DNA from: Clostridium sp. SCN 57-10
GTDB taxonomy: Bacteria; Bacillota; Clostridia; Oscillospirales; Butyricicoccaceae
Direction: 5' to 3'
Assembly (NCBI GenBank): GCA_001725215.1
Contig: MEFT01000120.1
Coordinates: 1-5,273, forward strand
Length of the DNA stretch: 5,273 bases
The position numbers and the translations under genes were made by a program. The notes below the pieces were generated by a model, which was given only the letters and a program-made list of their open reading frames with translations, was not told the DNA's origin and did not search any database. Positions 1 through 5,273 of the stretch are shown one piece after another. Position 1 is the stretch's first letter. Every line of letters starts with the position of its first letter.

Positions 1-553
1 AGACGGCGAGACGCGCCGTCTTTCCGAGCCGTTTATGGTCATGGCGACGCAAAATCCGATCGAGTCTTACGGCACTTTCCCGCTGCCGGAAGCTCAGGTA
101 GACCGTTTTTTCATGCGGCTTTCGCTTGGCTATATGAAGCGGGAGGAAGAGCTTGCCGTGCTTGCCCGGCGGTCGACGGTCGATTTGGTCGAAGATCTTT
201 CGTACGTCGTCACGCCGGAAGAAACGGCGCGCCTCAAGGCAACGCTGCATGAGGTCGCCGTAACGCCCGATGTAGCGGCCTATCTGATGGACATCGTCGA
301 AAAAACGCGCACCGAGAGCAGCTTTGTCACTGGCGTATCGACACGCGGTGCCATCGCTCTTTACCGCGCCTCACAGGTGACGGCCGCCTTCCGAGGGCGC
401 GACTATGTCATTCCCGAGGACATTCGCTTTGTCGCGCCCCATGTGCTGGGGCACCGCGTCGCGTCGGGCGCTTCGACGCGCGGCAGCGACCGCTCGGCCT
501 TCCTCGCCAAGCTGATCGCGGCCGTACCCGTTCCGCTCGAAAGCGCCGACTGA
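1..553 (+). CDS. MoxR-family AAA+ ATPase, C-terminal part (5' end outside the window)
   Basis: This is the 3' part of a MoxR-type AAA+ ATPase gene. The frame is open from base 2, giving 183 visible residues. Family members are usually about 310-330 residues, so roughly the first 130-140 residues, including Walker A and Walker B, lie upstream of the window. Visible in order are the sensor-1 segment ATQNP (visible residues 15-19), the arginine-finger segment LPEAQVDRF (28-36), the sensor-2 segment GVSTRG (111-116, Arg115; the commoner family form is GxSPRA) and the typical lid-end block VIPEDIRFVAPHVLGHR (136-152). MoxR proteins are cytoplasmic ATP-driven chaperone-like machines, often acting with a DUF58 or VWA partner. 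Here the DUF58 gene starts one base after the TGA stop, which supports that partnership. An ATG at base 35 is internal to the conserved domain and is not the real start. The family assignment is firm; the client is unknown. Confidence 0.96.
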   Translation, partial: DGETRRLSEPFMVMATQNPIESYGTFPLPEAQVDRFFMRLSLGYMKREEELAVLARRSTVDLVEDLSYVVTPEETARLKATLHEVAVTPDVAAYLMDIVEKTRTESSFVTGVSTRGAIALYRASQVTAAFRGRDYVIPEDIRFVAPHVLGHRVASGASTRGSDRSAFLAKLIAAVPVPLESAD

Positions 554-554
554 T

Positions 555-1649
555 ATGGTCATCTTCCTTGTTGTGTTGCTTCTGCTCGCCTGGGTGGCGC
601 AGCGGTATACGCTGACACACGCGTTGGACGGCGTCGTTTATGAAACGCGCGCCTCCAAGGACACCGTCGATCCGGACGAGCCGTTTGACGTGGTGACCAC
701 GCTTGAAAACCGCAAGCGTATGCCCGTCATGTATCTGCGCGTCCAGGAAAAGCTGCCGCCAGGGGCATGTGTGTACACGGAAGGGGTCTCAATGCTCCTC
801 GAGCGTGACGGCATGCGCACGACCTGCCGTGTCTACCTGCTTGGGCGCCAAAAGCTTGAGCGGCGCGTTTCGGTCAGCCTGCCCGCACGCGGACGCTATT
901 TTCTGCGCGGGGGACAGCTTGCCGCAGGCGATTTTTTCGGACTTTCGGAAACGATTGAATATGTGCCGCGCTCGCATGAAGTCGTCGTCATGCCGCGCAC
1001 GGTGGAGGCGCCCGCACTGCAGGCCATGCTTGGCGGCTACCTCGGTGACCGCTCGGTGAGCCGCTTTATCATGGAAGACCCCGTGCTGACGCTCGGCTTT
1101 CGCGAGTACACGGGGCGCGAGCCGCAAAAGCAGATCAGCTGGACGCAAAGCGCCCGCTTCGGACGGCTCATGGTCAAGCGGTATGATTACACGCTTGAGC
1201 AAACGGTAACCGTCGTGCTGAACATCGCGTGCGATACGCTGCGCGGCGCCGCGCTGCACGCGCGCATCGAGCAGTGCTTTTCACTCGCACGCGGTGTGTG
1301 TGAGGAGCTTGAACGGCGCGGCATTTCCTATGATTTTCTGACCAACGCGGCGGCGGCCGGCGCGATGGGACTTTGGAACACATTGGCGGATGGCTTGGGA
1401 CACGAGCACCTGCGCACCATTCTCGAAGGACTGGGTCGTGCGACCTATGACAGCACCGAGCCTTTTGCGCAGACGCTTGACCGCGCACTGCGGCGTGCCG
1501 AGCACGGACGCGGGCATATCATCATCACGCCTGCGTTGACCGATATGCACCATCATGCGCTTGCGCGCCTGCGCGAGCTGACGGGCGGCGACGTGTGCAC
1601 GCTCGCTGCGTGTTCGCTTTTTCCCGAAGAGGAGGCGGAGCCTGCATGA
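555..1649 (+). CDS. DUF58 domain-containing protein, MoxR partner
   Basis: A 364-residue protein of the DUF58 family, which is normally encoded beside MoxR. Residues 2-15 form one short hydrophobic segment; many family members have two N-terminal helices. Residues about 38-150 look like the beta-rich region that precedes DUF58, with a DEPFDV..TLENR stretch near 41-53 and RGRYFLRGG...GDFFGL at 112-130, resembling the usual RGxY...DPFGL. The DUF58 core lies at about 181-215: REYTGREPQKQISWTQSAR followed by GRLMVKRY. The strand that often carries the first metal-site Asp of the VWA-like fold reads VVLNIACDT (220-228), with Asn223 at that place. ATG 555 is the only usable start, because an in-frame stop sits at 513-515 and no other start codon lies between. 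It follows the moxR stop by one base and lacks a strong Shine-Dalgarno site, so translational coupling is likely. Its exact biochemical role is unknown. Confidence 0.93.
   Translation: MVIFLVVLLLLAWVAQRYTLTHALDGVVYETRASKDTVDPDEPFDVVTTLENRKRMPVMYLRVQEKLPPGACVYTEGVSMLLERDGMRTTCRVYLLGRQKLERRVSVSLPARGRYFLRGGQLAAGDFFGLSETIEYVPRSHEVVVMPRTVEAPALQAMLGGYLGDRSVSRFIMEDPVLTLGFREYTGREPQKQISWTQSARFGRLMVKRYDYTLEQTVTVVLNIACDTLRGAALHARIEQCFSLARGVCEELERRGISYDFLTNAAAAGAMGLWNTLADGLGHEHLRTILEGLGRATYDSTEPFAQTLDRALRRAEHGRGHIIITPALTDMHHHALARLRELTGGDVCTLAACSLFPEEEAEPA
1628..1635 (+). promoter_or_regulatory. Ribosome binding site for the DUF4129 gene
   Basis: AGAGGAGG lies ten bases before the ATG at 1646 and inside the end of the DUF58 gene. 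It decides the start of the next gene: an in-frame ATG at 1595 would add 17 residues but has no comparable site, and it would overlap the DUF58 gene by 55 bases. Confidence 0.75.
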
Positions 1650-2866
1650 ATCTTGTCTTTTTTCTCAAGTCGCTCAGCGAGAACGCGCTTTATTTTTCGC
1701 TTGCGGGACTTATTCTTTCCTGGTTCGGCGTTCCGCTTGAGGCACGCATCCCCCTTTTGCTCATCGCGCTGATAGGCACTTTGTGCCGCGCCGCAGACAA
1801 GCTCGGGCGCGTGCGCTATGCGCCCCTGGCGCTACTGCCGCTCTGCTTTTTCTTCGCGCGCTCGCTGCCAGCCGCCGCCGTGCTGCTGCCGTCCATGGCG
1901 TTCACCGTTTTTTCTGTGCACCGGCGGCTTTTCTTCCCGCAATACACCGACAGCGTAGACGCTTTTCGGCGCGGACTGCTCGCTGCCGCTTTGCTTGCCG
2001 CCGCGTCGCTGTTCGGCTCATGGCGTGCTGTCTCCGCCGTTTCGCTGCCCTTATTTGTGGTGTTCTTAACGAGCGGCGTGCTCATGCTGCGTATGCTGCG
2101 CCATGAAGAGGAAACGCTGCACCAGCCGCGCTTTGTATGGCTCAACGCGCTGCTCGTCGCCGCGGTGCTCGCGCTCGGCGTACTGCTCGGCACCCCTGCC
2201 GCGCTGCGAGGGCTTTTCTCGTTCGTCGGCCTTATTTACCGCGGCGTTATCGTGCCAATTCTTCTTTGCGTCGTCTATCTGCTCGCATGGGTGGCGCTGT
2301 TCGTCGCCAAGCTGCTCTCGCGGCTGCGCGGTAGCACCACAAACCAGACAGAGGAAACGGTTGAGGAGTTTGCGGCCGGTATGCGCGACTATTTGGGCGA
2401 CGTCGTTCCGCGCGAGCCATCTGCTGTATTTCAAAACGTGATGCTTGGCCTCTTTGTGCTTGCGGCTGTGATAGGCGCCGTGCTATACTTTAAGCGTCGG
2501 CTGAGCCGCCTTCGCGCTGACGAAACAGGCGGCGTGCGGGAAGCACGCACCTTGGCCGCGCCCTATATCGCCCCCCGAGCGCCGCGCGAGCTTTTCGCCC
2601 CACACGACCCGCGCAGGGCGGTGCGGTGGCACTACCGCCGCTTTCTCGCGCTATACCGCAAGCTCGGCGGACATACGCCACCGACCTGTGACAGCGCCGA
2701 CATCGCGCGCGGCGCGGCGGCCTATTTTCCCGCAGAGCAGGTGGAGCAGCTGCGCGGTCTCTACCTGGAGGCGCGATACAGCGAAGCAGATATCCCGCGC
2801 GCCGACGCCGAACGCGCCGCCGCGCAATATAAAATCATGAAACACAACACCGGGGAGGAACAGTAA
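1646..2866 (+). CDS. Polytopic membrane protein with C-terminal DUF4129 domain, no transglutaminase domain
   Basis: A 406-residue protein from ATG 1646, chosen because of the strong Shine-Dalgarno at 1628-1635 and the ATGA overlap of four bases with the DUF58 stop. Hydrophobic segments at roughly 13-28, 33-48, 58-92 (one or two helices), 109-124, 130-150, 163-183, 190-222 (one or two) and 263-283 suggest about eight to ten membrane passes. The last is followed by a basic stretch, KRRLSRLR (283-290), so the tail is probably cytoplasmic. The tail matches DUF4129: a DPRRAVRWHYRRFLALYRKL block (321-340) and then LRGLYLEARYSEADI (369-383). In many MoxR/DUF58 operons the third gene is a TgpA-like protein with membrane helices, an extracytoplasmic transglutaminase-like domain and DUF4129. 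No such domain fits here: the only large soluble stretch between helices is about 40 residues (223-262). It is probably the membrane partner of the MoxR/DUF58 pair; its activity is unknown. Confidence 0.88.
   Translation: MNLVFFLKSLSENALYFSLAGLILSWFGVPLEARIPLLLIALIGTLCRAADKLGRVRYAPLALLPLCFFFARSLPAAAVLLPSMAFTVFSVHRRLFFPQYTDSVDAFRRGLLAAALLAAASLFGSWRAVSAVSLPLFVVFLTSGVLMLRMLRHEEETLHQPRFVWLNALLVAAVLALGVLLGTPAALRGLFSFVGLIYRGVIVPILLCVVYLLAWVALFVAKLLSRLRGSTTNQTEETVEEFAAGMRDYLGDVVPREPSAVFQNVMLGLFVLAAVIGAVLYFKRRLSRLRADETGGVREARTLAAPYIAPRAPRELFAPHDPRRAVRWHYRRFLALYRKLGGHTPPTCDSADIARGAAAYFPAEQVEQLRGLYLEARYSEADIPRADAERAAAQYKIMKHNTGEEQ
2852..2858 (+). promoter_or_regulatory. Ribosome binding site for the M20 amidohydrolase gene
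   Basis: GGGGAGG lies eight bases before ATG 2867, inside the last codons of the DUF4129 gene. It supports ATG 2867 as the start, directly abutting the upstream TAA stop (2864-2866). Confidence 0.75.
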
Positions 2867-4051
2867 ATGAACTATCTTGCACGGGCAAATGAACTGCGCG
2901 ACGACATCGTCACCGATCGCCGCACCATCCACCGCATCGGCGGCGTCGGCCTTGACTTGCGCGAAAGCGCGGAGTATATTAAGCGTCGCCTTGCCCAAAT
3001 GGGCATCGAGTCGCACGAAATCATGGAGTGCGGCATCGTCGCCACCATCGGAAAGGGCGAAAAGACCTTCCTGCTGCGTGCCGACTTTGACGCGCTGCCT
3101 CTCGTCGAACAGACCGGACTTGACTTTGCGTGCACCAACGGCTCGTGCCACGCGTGCGGGCACGACTTCCACGCCTCTATGCTGCTCGGCGCGGCGCATA
3201 TGCTTAAAGAACGCGAAAACGAGCTTTGCGGCACCGTGAAGCTTATGTTCCAGCCCGGCGAAGAGATTTTGGGCGGTGCGCGCCCCATGGTAGAGGCGGG
3301 CGTGCTTGAAAATCCGCGTGTCGATGCGGCGATGGCGATTCACATCGTCGGCGGCACCGACGTGTCGCAGGTCGGCACGGTGCGCTACTCACGTGGCGCG
3401 ACCTATTCCGCCGTGGACAAAATCAAAATCACCGTATGCGGCAAGGGCGGCCACGGCGCACTGCCCCATCAGACGATCGACCCGATCAACATCACGGGCG
3501 AAATTCTTGCCGCCATCCGCTATACGCTGGCGCTTGAGGTTCCCGCGCCCGAGCACGTTACCGTCACCTTCGGAAAAATCTGGGGCGGTACGGCGGACAA
3601 CATCATCCCCAATCAGGTCGAGCTGATCGGCACCATCCGCAGCTATACGCCTGCGATGCGTGAGTTCATCAAGGCGCGTCTCATCGAGGTGGTTGAAGGC
3701 ACGGCACGCGCGTTCCGCGCAACGGCAACGGTGAGCTATGACGGCCCCAACTGCGGACCGGTCATCAACAACATCCCGATGGCCGAGCAGATGTTTGGCT
3801 ACATCGCCGATGTGACCGGCAAAGACGGCGTTTCGCTTATCAACGAGCCCGCCTGCTTCGGTTCGGAGGACTTCGCGTTTGTCAGCGAGCGTGTGCCCGC
3901 CGTGATGATCGCGCTCGGCGTCGGCTCGACCGACCAGGGCTATGACAAATCGGCGCACAACCCTGCCGCGCTGTTTGACGAAGCCGCTCTGCCCGTGGGT
4001 GCCGCTCTTCTTGCAAACTGCGCCGACCACTGGCTGAAGGATCACTGCTGA
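2867..4051 (+). CDS. M20 family (M20D-type) metal-dependent amidohydrolase / N-acyl-amino-acid hydrolase
   Basis: A 394-residue, full-length member of the M20 family, closest in motifs to the M20D amidohydrolases (hippurate, N-acetyl-amino-acid and IAA-amino-acid hydrolases). These are normally cytoplasmic enzymes that cleave an amide bond to release an amino acid. Visible motifs are RADFDALPL (71-79), HACGHDFH (95-102, likely metal ligands Cys97 and His99), FQPGEE (128-133, with the catalytic/metal Glu pair 132-133), MAIHI (156-160, His159), GGHGALPHQ (194-202, at the start of the dimerisation domain), GSEDFAFV (332-339) and SAHNP (362-366, His364 a likely metal ligand). No signal peptide is seen. 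The N-terminal block reads RRTIHRIGGVGLDL, where many relatives have a Pro-Glu or Ala-Glu in place of Gly25-Gly26. The start directly abuts the upstream stop with a good Shine-Dalgarno, and the racemase gene follows by one base. Class is firm; the substrate cannot be read from the sequence, and carboxypeptidase or deacetylase use is possible. Confidence 0.94.
   Translation: MNYLARANELRDDIVTDRRTIHRIGGVGLDLRESAEYIKRRLAQMGIESHEIMECGIVATIGKGEKTFLLRADFDALPLVEQTGLDFACTNGSCHACGHDFHASMLLGAAHMLKERENELCGTVKLMFQPGEEILGGARPMVEAGVLENPRVDAAMAIHIVGGTDVSQVGTVRYSRGATYSAVDKIKITVCGKGGHGALPHQTIDPINITGEILAAIRYTLALEVPAPEHVTVTFGKIWGGTADNIIPNQVELIGTIRSYTPAMREFIKARLIEVVEGTARAFRATATVSYDGPNCGPVINNIPMAEQMFGYIADVTGKDGVSLINEPACFGSEDFAFVSERVPAVMIALGVGSTDQGYDKSAHNPAALFDEAALPVGAALLANCADHWLKDHC
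4036..4041 (+). promoter_or_regulatory. Weak ribosome binding site for the racemase gene
   Basis: GAAGGA lies eleven bases before ATG 4053, inside the end of the M20 gene. The spacing is rather long, so re-initiation after the TGA at 4049-4051 probably contributes to translation of the racemase. Confidence 0.45.
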
Positions 4052-4052
4052 T

Positions 4053-4751
4053 ATGGAAAAGATCGTTGGTATTCTGGGCGGCATGGGCCCTCTCGCAACC
4101 GCCGACCTGTTTAAAAAGATCACTCTGCTTACCCGCGCAGCGTCGGATAACGAGCATCTGCGCGTCGTCATCGACAGCAACGCCAAAATTCCCGACCGCA
4201 CATCCGCCATTCTTTCGGGCGGTGCCGATCCTGTGCCGCAGATGCTGAGCGCGCTGCGCAATCTAGAGCGTTGCGGTGCAGACGTCATCCTTATGCCGTG
4301 CAACACGGCGCACCACTTCCTGCCGCGCCTGCAAACCGAAACGAATGTGCCCTTCCTCAACATGATCGAGACAACGGTGGCGCGCTGCAAGGAACTGTTC
4401 CCCGGCAAAACGGCGGGACTGTGGGCAACGAGCGGAACAGTGAAAAGCGGCGTTTACACCGACGTGCTTGCGCGCGAAGGCGTGGCCTGCGTTCTGCCTA
4501 CTGAGGCGGAGCAAGCCGTGATGATGGACGCGATTTACCGCGTGAAGGGCGGCGAAACGCTGCGCGACAGCGCCGCGTTTGACGGCCTTGCAGCCTCTAT
4601 GGGTGTGCGAGGTGCCGACTATTTCATCCTCGGTTGCACCGAGTTGCCCATTGTTTATGACATGCTTCATCTCAAGGGCAACTTCATCGACCCCACCGCC
4701 GAGCTGGCGCGCGCCGCTATTCTATATTGCGGCAAAGAGCTGAACGCATAA
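4053..4751 (+). CDS. Aspartate/glutamate racemase family protein (amino acid racemase)
   Basis: A 232-residue protein of the cofactor-independent Asp/Glu racemase family, of usual full length. It begins with the family's N-terminal motif GILGGMGPLATADLF (6-20), followed by DSNAKIPDRTSAIL (41-54). The two catalytic cysteines are both present: Cys83 in MPCNTAHHF (81-89) and Cys195 in LGCTELP (193-199). Enzymes of this family deprotonate and reprotonate the alpha carbon of an amino acid, most often aspartate or glutamate, using the cysteine pair; broad-specificity members also exist, so the substrate is not certain. The motif pattern fits aspartate racemase-like proteins better than MurI, but this is recognition by eye. 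ATG 4053 lies one base after the M20 stop. The gene ends in tandem stops TAATAA (4749-4754), directly before the terminator, and is the last gene of the operon. Its partnership with the amidohydrolase suggests amino-acid salvage or D-amino-acid handling. Confidence 0.93.
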   Translation: MEKIVGILGGMGPLATADLFKKITLLTRAASDNEHLRVVIDSNAKIPDRTSAILSGGADPVPQMLSALRNLERCGADVILMPCNTAHHFLPRLQTETNVPFLNMIETTVARCKELFPGKTAGLWATSGTVKSGVYTDVLAREGVACVLPTEAEQAVMMDAIYRVKGGETLRDSAAFDGLAASMGVRGADYFILGCTELPIVYDMLHLKGNFIDPTAELARAAILYCGKELNA

Positions 4752-4752
4752 T

Positions 4753-4792
4753 AAAAGCGCCTGTGGTTATGCCACAGGCGATTTATTTATTT
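4753..4792 (+). terminator. Probable bidirectional Rho-independent terminator between convergent genes
   Basis: CGCCTGTGG (4758-4766) pairs perfectly with CCACAGGCG (4772-4780) across the five-base loop TTATG. AAAA (4753-4756) lies before the stem and the T-rich ATTTATTTATTT (4781-4792) after it. Read on the plus strand it closes the five-gene operon two bases after its TAA stop. Read on the minus strand the AAAA becomes a short TTTT tail, so it could also end the opposing gene, whose stop lies six bases from the stem. The plus tail is interrupted by A residues, so its efficiency is uncertain. Confidence 0.8.
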
Positions 4793-5273
4793 GATATTGA
4801 CTGTAATCGGCGTAGGCGCGACCCACTCGGAGGAATAGCTCGGTGTGAGCCATACTTCGGTATAGGGGTAGTCTTCGATGCCGAATGTCACATAAAAATA
4901 CTTGCTCTCAGTCTGCCCGGCGTCCGCATAAGAGCCGCTCGACCAGCGGTAGAAATCGTATTCGACGCCCGCAGTATCGTAATATGTACTATCAAAGATT
5001 TGGTGATGACGATTTGACGTGCGCATCATTGCACGTACCGTGATGGTGTAGCTGCCGTCTTTCTCCTCGACGCTCCATAGCTCCGCGCCCTCCGGCATAC
5101 GGTCTGCCGAGCCGGAAGACAAATCAACCCGCACGGTCTCCATGTCCTTCGCCAGCCATTCCGCACCGGTAACGACTATTTCCAGTCGGTCTGCTTGAAA
5201 AAAATAAACGCTGTCTGCCCGATAAGAGGTCATCATGGGTGACTCGGCAGAGCCGGTGGCTGTAATGCCGCTT
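4787..5273 (-). CDS. Unidentified aromatic- and beta-rich protein, C-terminal part (5' end outside the window)
   Basis: The minus-strand frame is open from the right edge of the window to a TAA at 4789-4787, giving 161 visible residues. I do not recognise a family. The first visible residues, SGITATGSAESP, come before an in-frame ATG pair (5234-5236 and 5231-5233) and look like ordinary coding sequence, so the real start is probably further upstream. The protein is rich in Tyr, Trp, Phe, Ser, Thr and acidic residues and shows alternating strand-like stretches such as RLEIVVTGAEWL, DGSYTITVRAM, KYFYVTFGIEDYPYTEVWL and the final TPITVNIK. This suggests beta-sandwich (Ig-like) or other beta domains of an exported protein; that is inference only. 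No Cys is visible, and there is no C-terminal LPxTG, membrane helix or basic tail, so sortase anchoring at this end is unlikely. Hand-counted G+C is about 54%, clearly below the neighbouring operon. It converges on the operon and shares the terminator hairpin. Confidence 0.7.
   Translation of the reverse strand, partial: SGITATGSAESPMMTSYRADSVYFFQADRLEIVVTGAEWLAKDMETVRVDLSSGSADRMPEGAELWSVEEKDGSYTITVRAMMRTSNRHHQIFDSTYYDTAGVEYDFYRWSSGSYADAGQTESKYFYVTFGIEDYPYTEVWLTPSYSSEWVAPTPITVNIK

Noticed and set aside
1595..1645. In-frame upstream ATG giving a 17-residue longer DUF4129 protein
   Set aside because: The extra residues (Cys-, Arg- and Gly-rich) overlap the DUF58 gene and do not look like a membrane protein start; the strong Shine-Dalgarno at 1628-1635 points to ATG 1646.
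2460..2489. TTGCGG...TATACT as a promoter inside the DUF4129 gene
   Set aside because: The -35 part is poor, the spacing is 18 bases, and the bases encode the last membrane helix; too weak to support.
2490..2988. TAAGCGTCG present near 2490 and again near 2980 as a possible direct repeat
   Set aside because: Only nine bases long, and both copies encode Lys-Arg-Arg within coding sequence; it is explained by shared codons.
2651..3343. A 230-codon open frame on the minus strand
   Set aside because: It is antisense to the DUF4129 tail and the M20 metal-binding region, with no recognisable motif; it is a by-product of GC-rich codon use.
3389..4408. A 339-codon open frame on the minus strand
   Set aside because: It lies antisense across the M20 and racemase genes, has the Arg/Ala/Asp-rich composition typical of shadow frames in GC-rich DNA, and shows no domain motif, while the plus-strand genes carry complete active-site motifs.
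4727..5017. A 96-codon plus-strand frame running through the terminator
   Set aside because: It starts inside the end of the racemase gene, reads through the hairpin and is antisense to the better supported minus-strand gene; it shows no family features.
4787..5236. Treating the minus-strand ATG at 5236 as a true gene start
   Set aside because: The frame stays open to the window edge and the upstream residues continue in the same style, so the visible part is more likely the C-terminal end of a longer protein.

Overview
The window reads as one tightly packed plus-strand operon (bases 1-4751), closed by a terminator hairpin, and facing it from the other side the 3' end of one minus-strand gene (4787-5273). 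The operon is GC-rich: hand-counted lines give about 57-67% G+C. Shine-Dalgarno sites are recognisable before three of the genes. The M20 amidohydrolase resembles Clostridia-type proteins. A GC-rich member of the Clostridia (Firmicutes), possibly gut-derived, is my best guess, but no rRNA or other taxonomic marker is present, so this is an inference.

Bases 1-2866 hold a three-gene MoxR / DUF58 / DUF4129 module: the C-terminal part of a MoxR-family AAA+ ATPase, a DUF58 protein with a short membrane anchor, and a polytopic membrane protein with a cytoplasm-type DUF4129 tail. Such modules are common in bacteria and are generally thought to act as ATP-driven assembly or maturation machinery at the cell envelope. 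In many genomes the third gene also carries a transglutaminase-like domain; none is visible here.

Bases 2867-4751 hold two amino-acid enzymes with complete sets of recognisable active-site residues: an M20 (M20D-type) metal-dependent amidohydrolase and an aspartate/glutamate racemase family protein. They follow the envelope module with no intergenic space (a 0-base junction and then a 1-base junction), so all five genes are probably cotranscribed and translationally coupled. A plausible, unproven reading is that the hydrolase releases an amino acid from an N-acyl or peptide-like conjugate and the racemase interconverts its L and D forms, perhaps in cell-wall or amino-acid salvage.

Bases 4753-4792 carry a 9-bp GC-rich hairpin with A-rich and T-rich flanks that can serve as a terminator in both directions. 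The minus-strand gene beyond it encodes the C-terminal 161 residues of an aromatic-rich, beta-strand-rich protein that I do not recognise. It has lower G+C (about 54% by hand count) than the operon. No tRNA, rRNA, CRISPR array, insertion sequence or long repeat was seen. I see no convincing evidence of a wholly new system; the most interesting points are the composition of the operon, the missing transglutaminase domain and the unidentified minus-strand protein.
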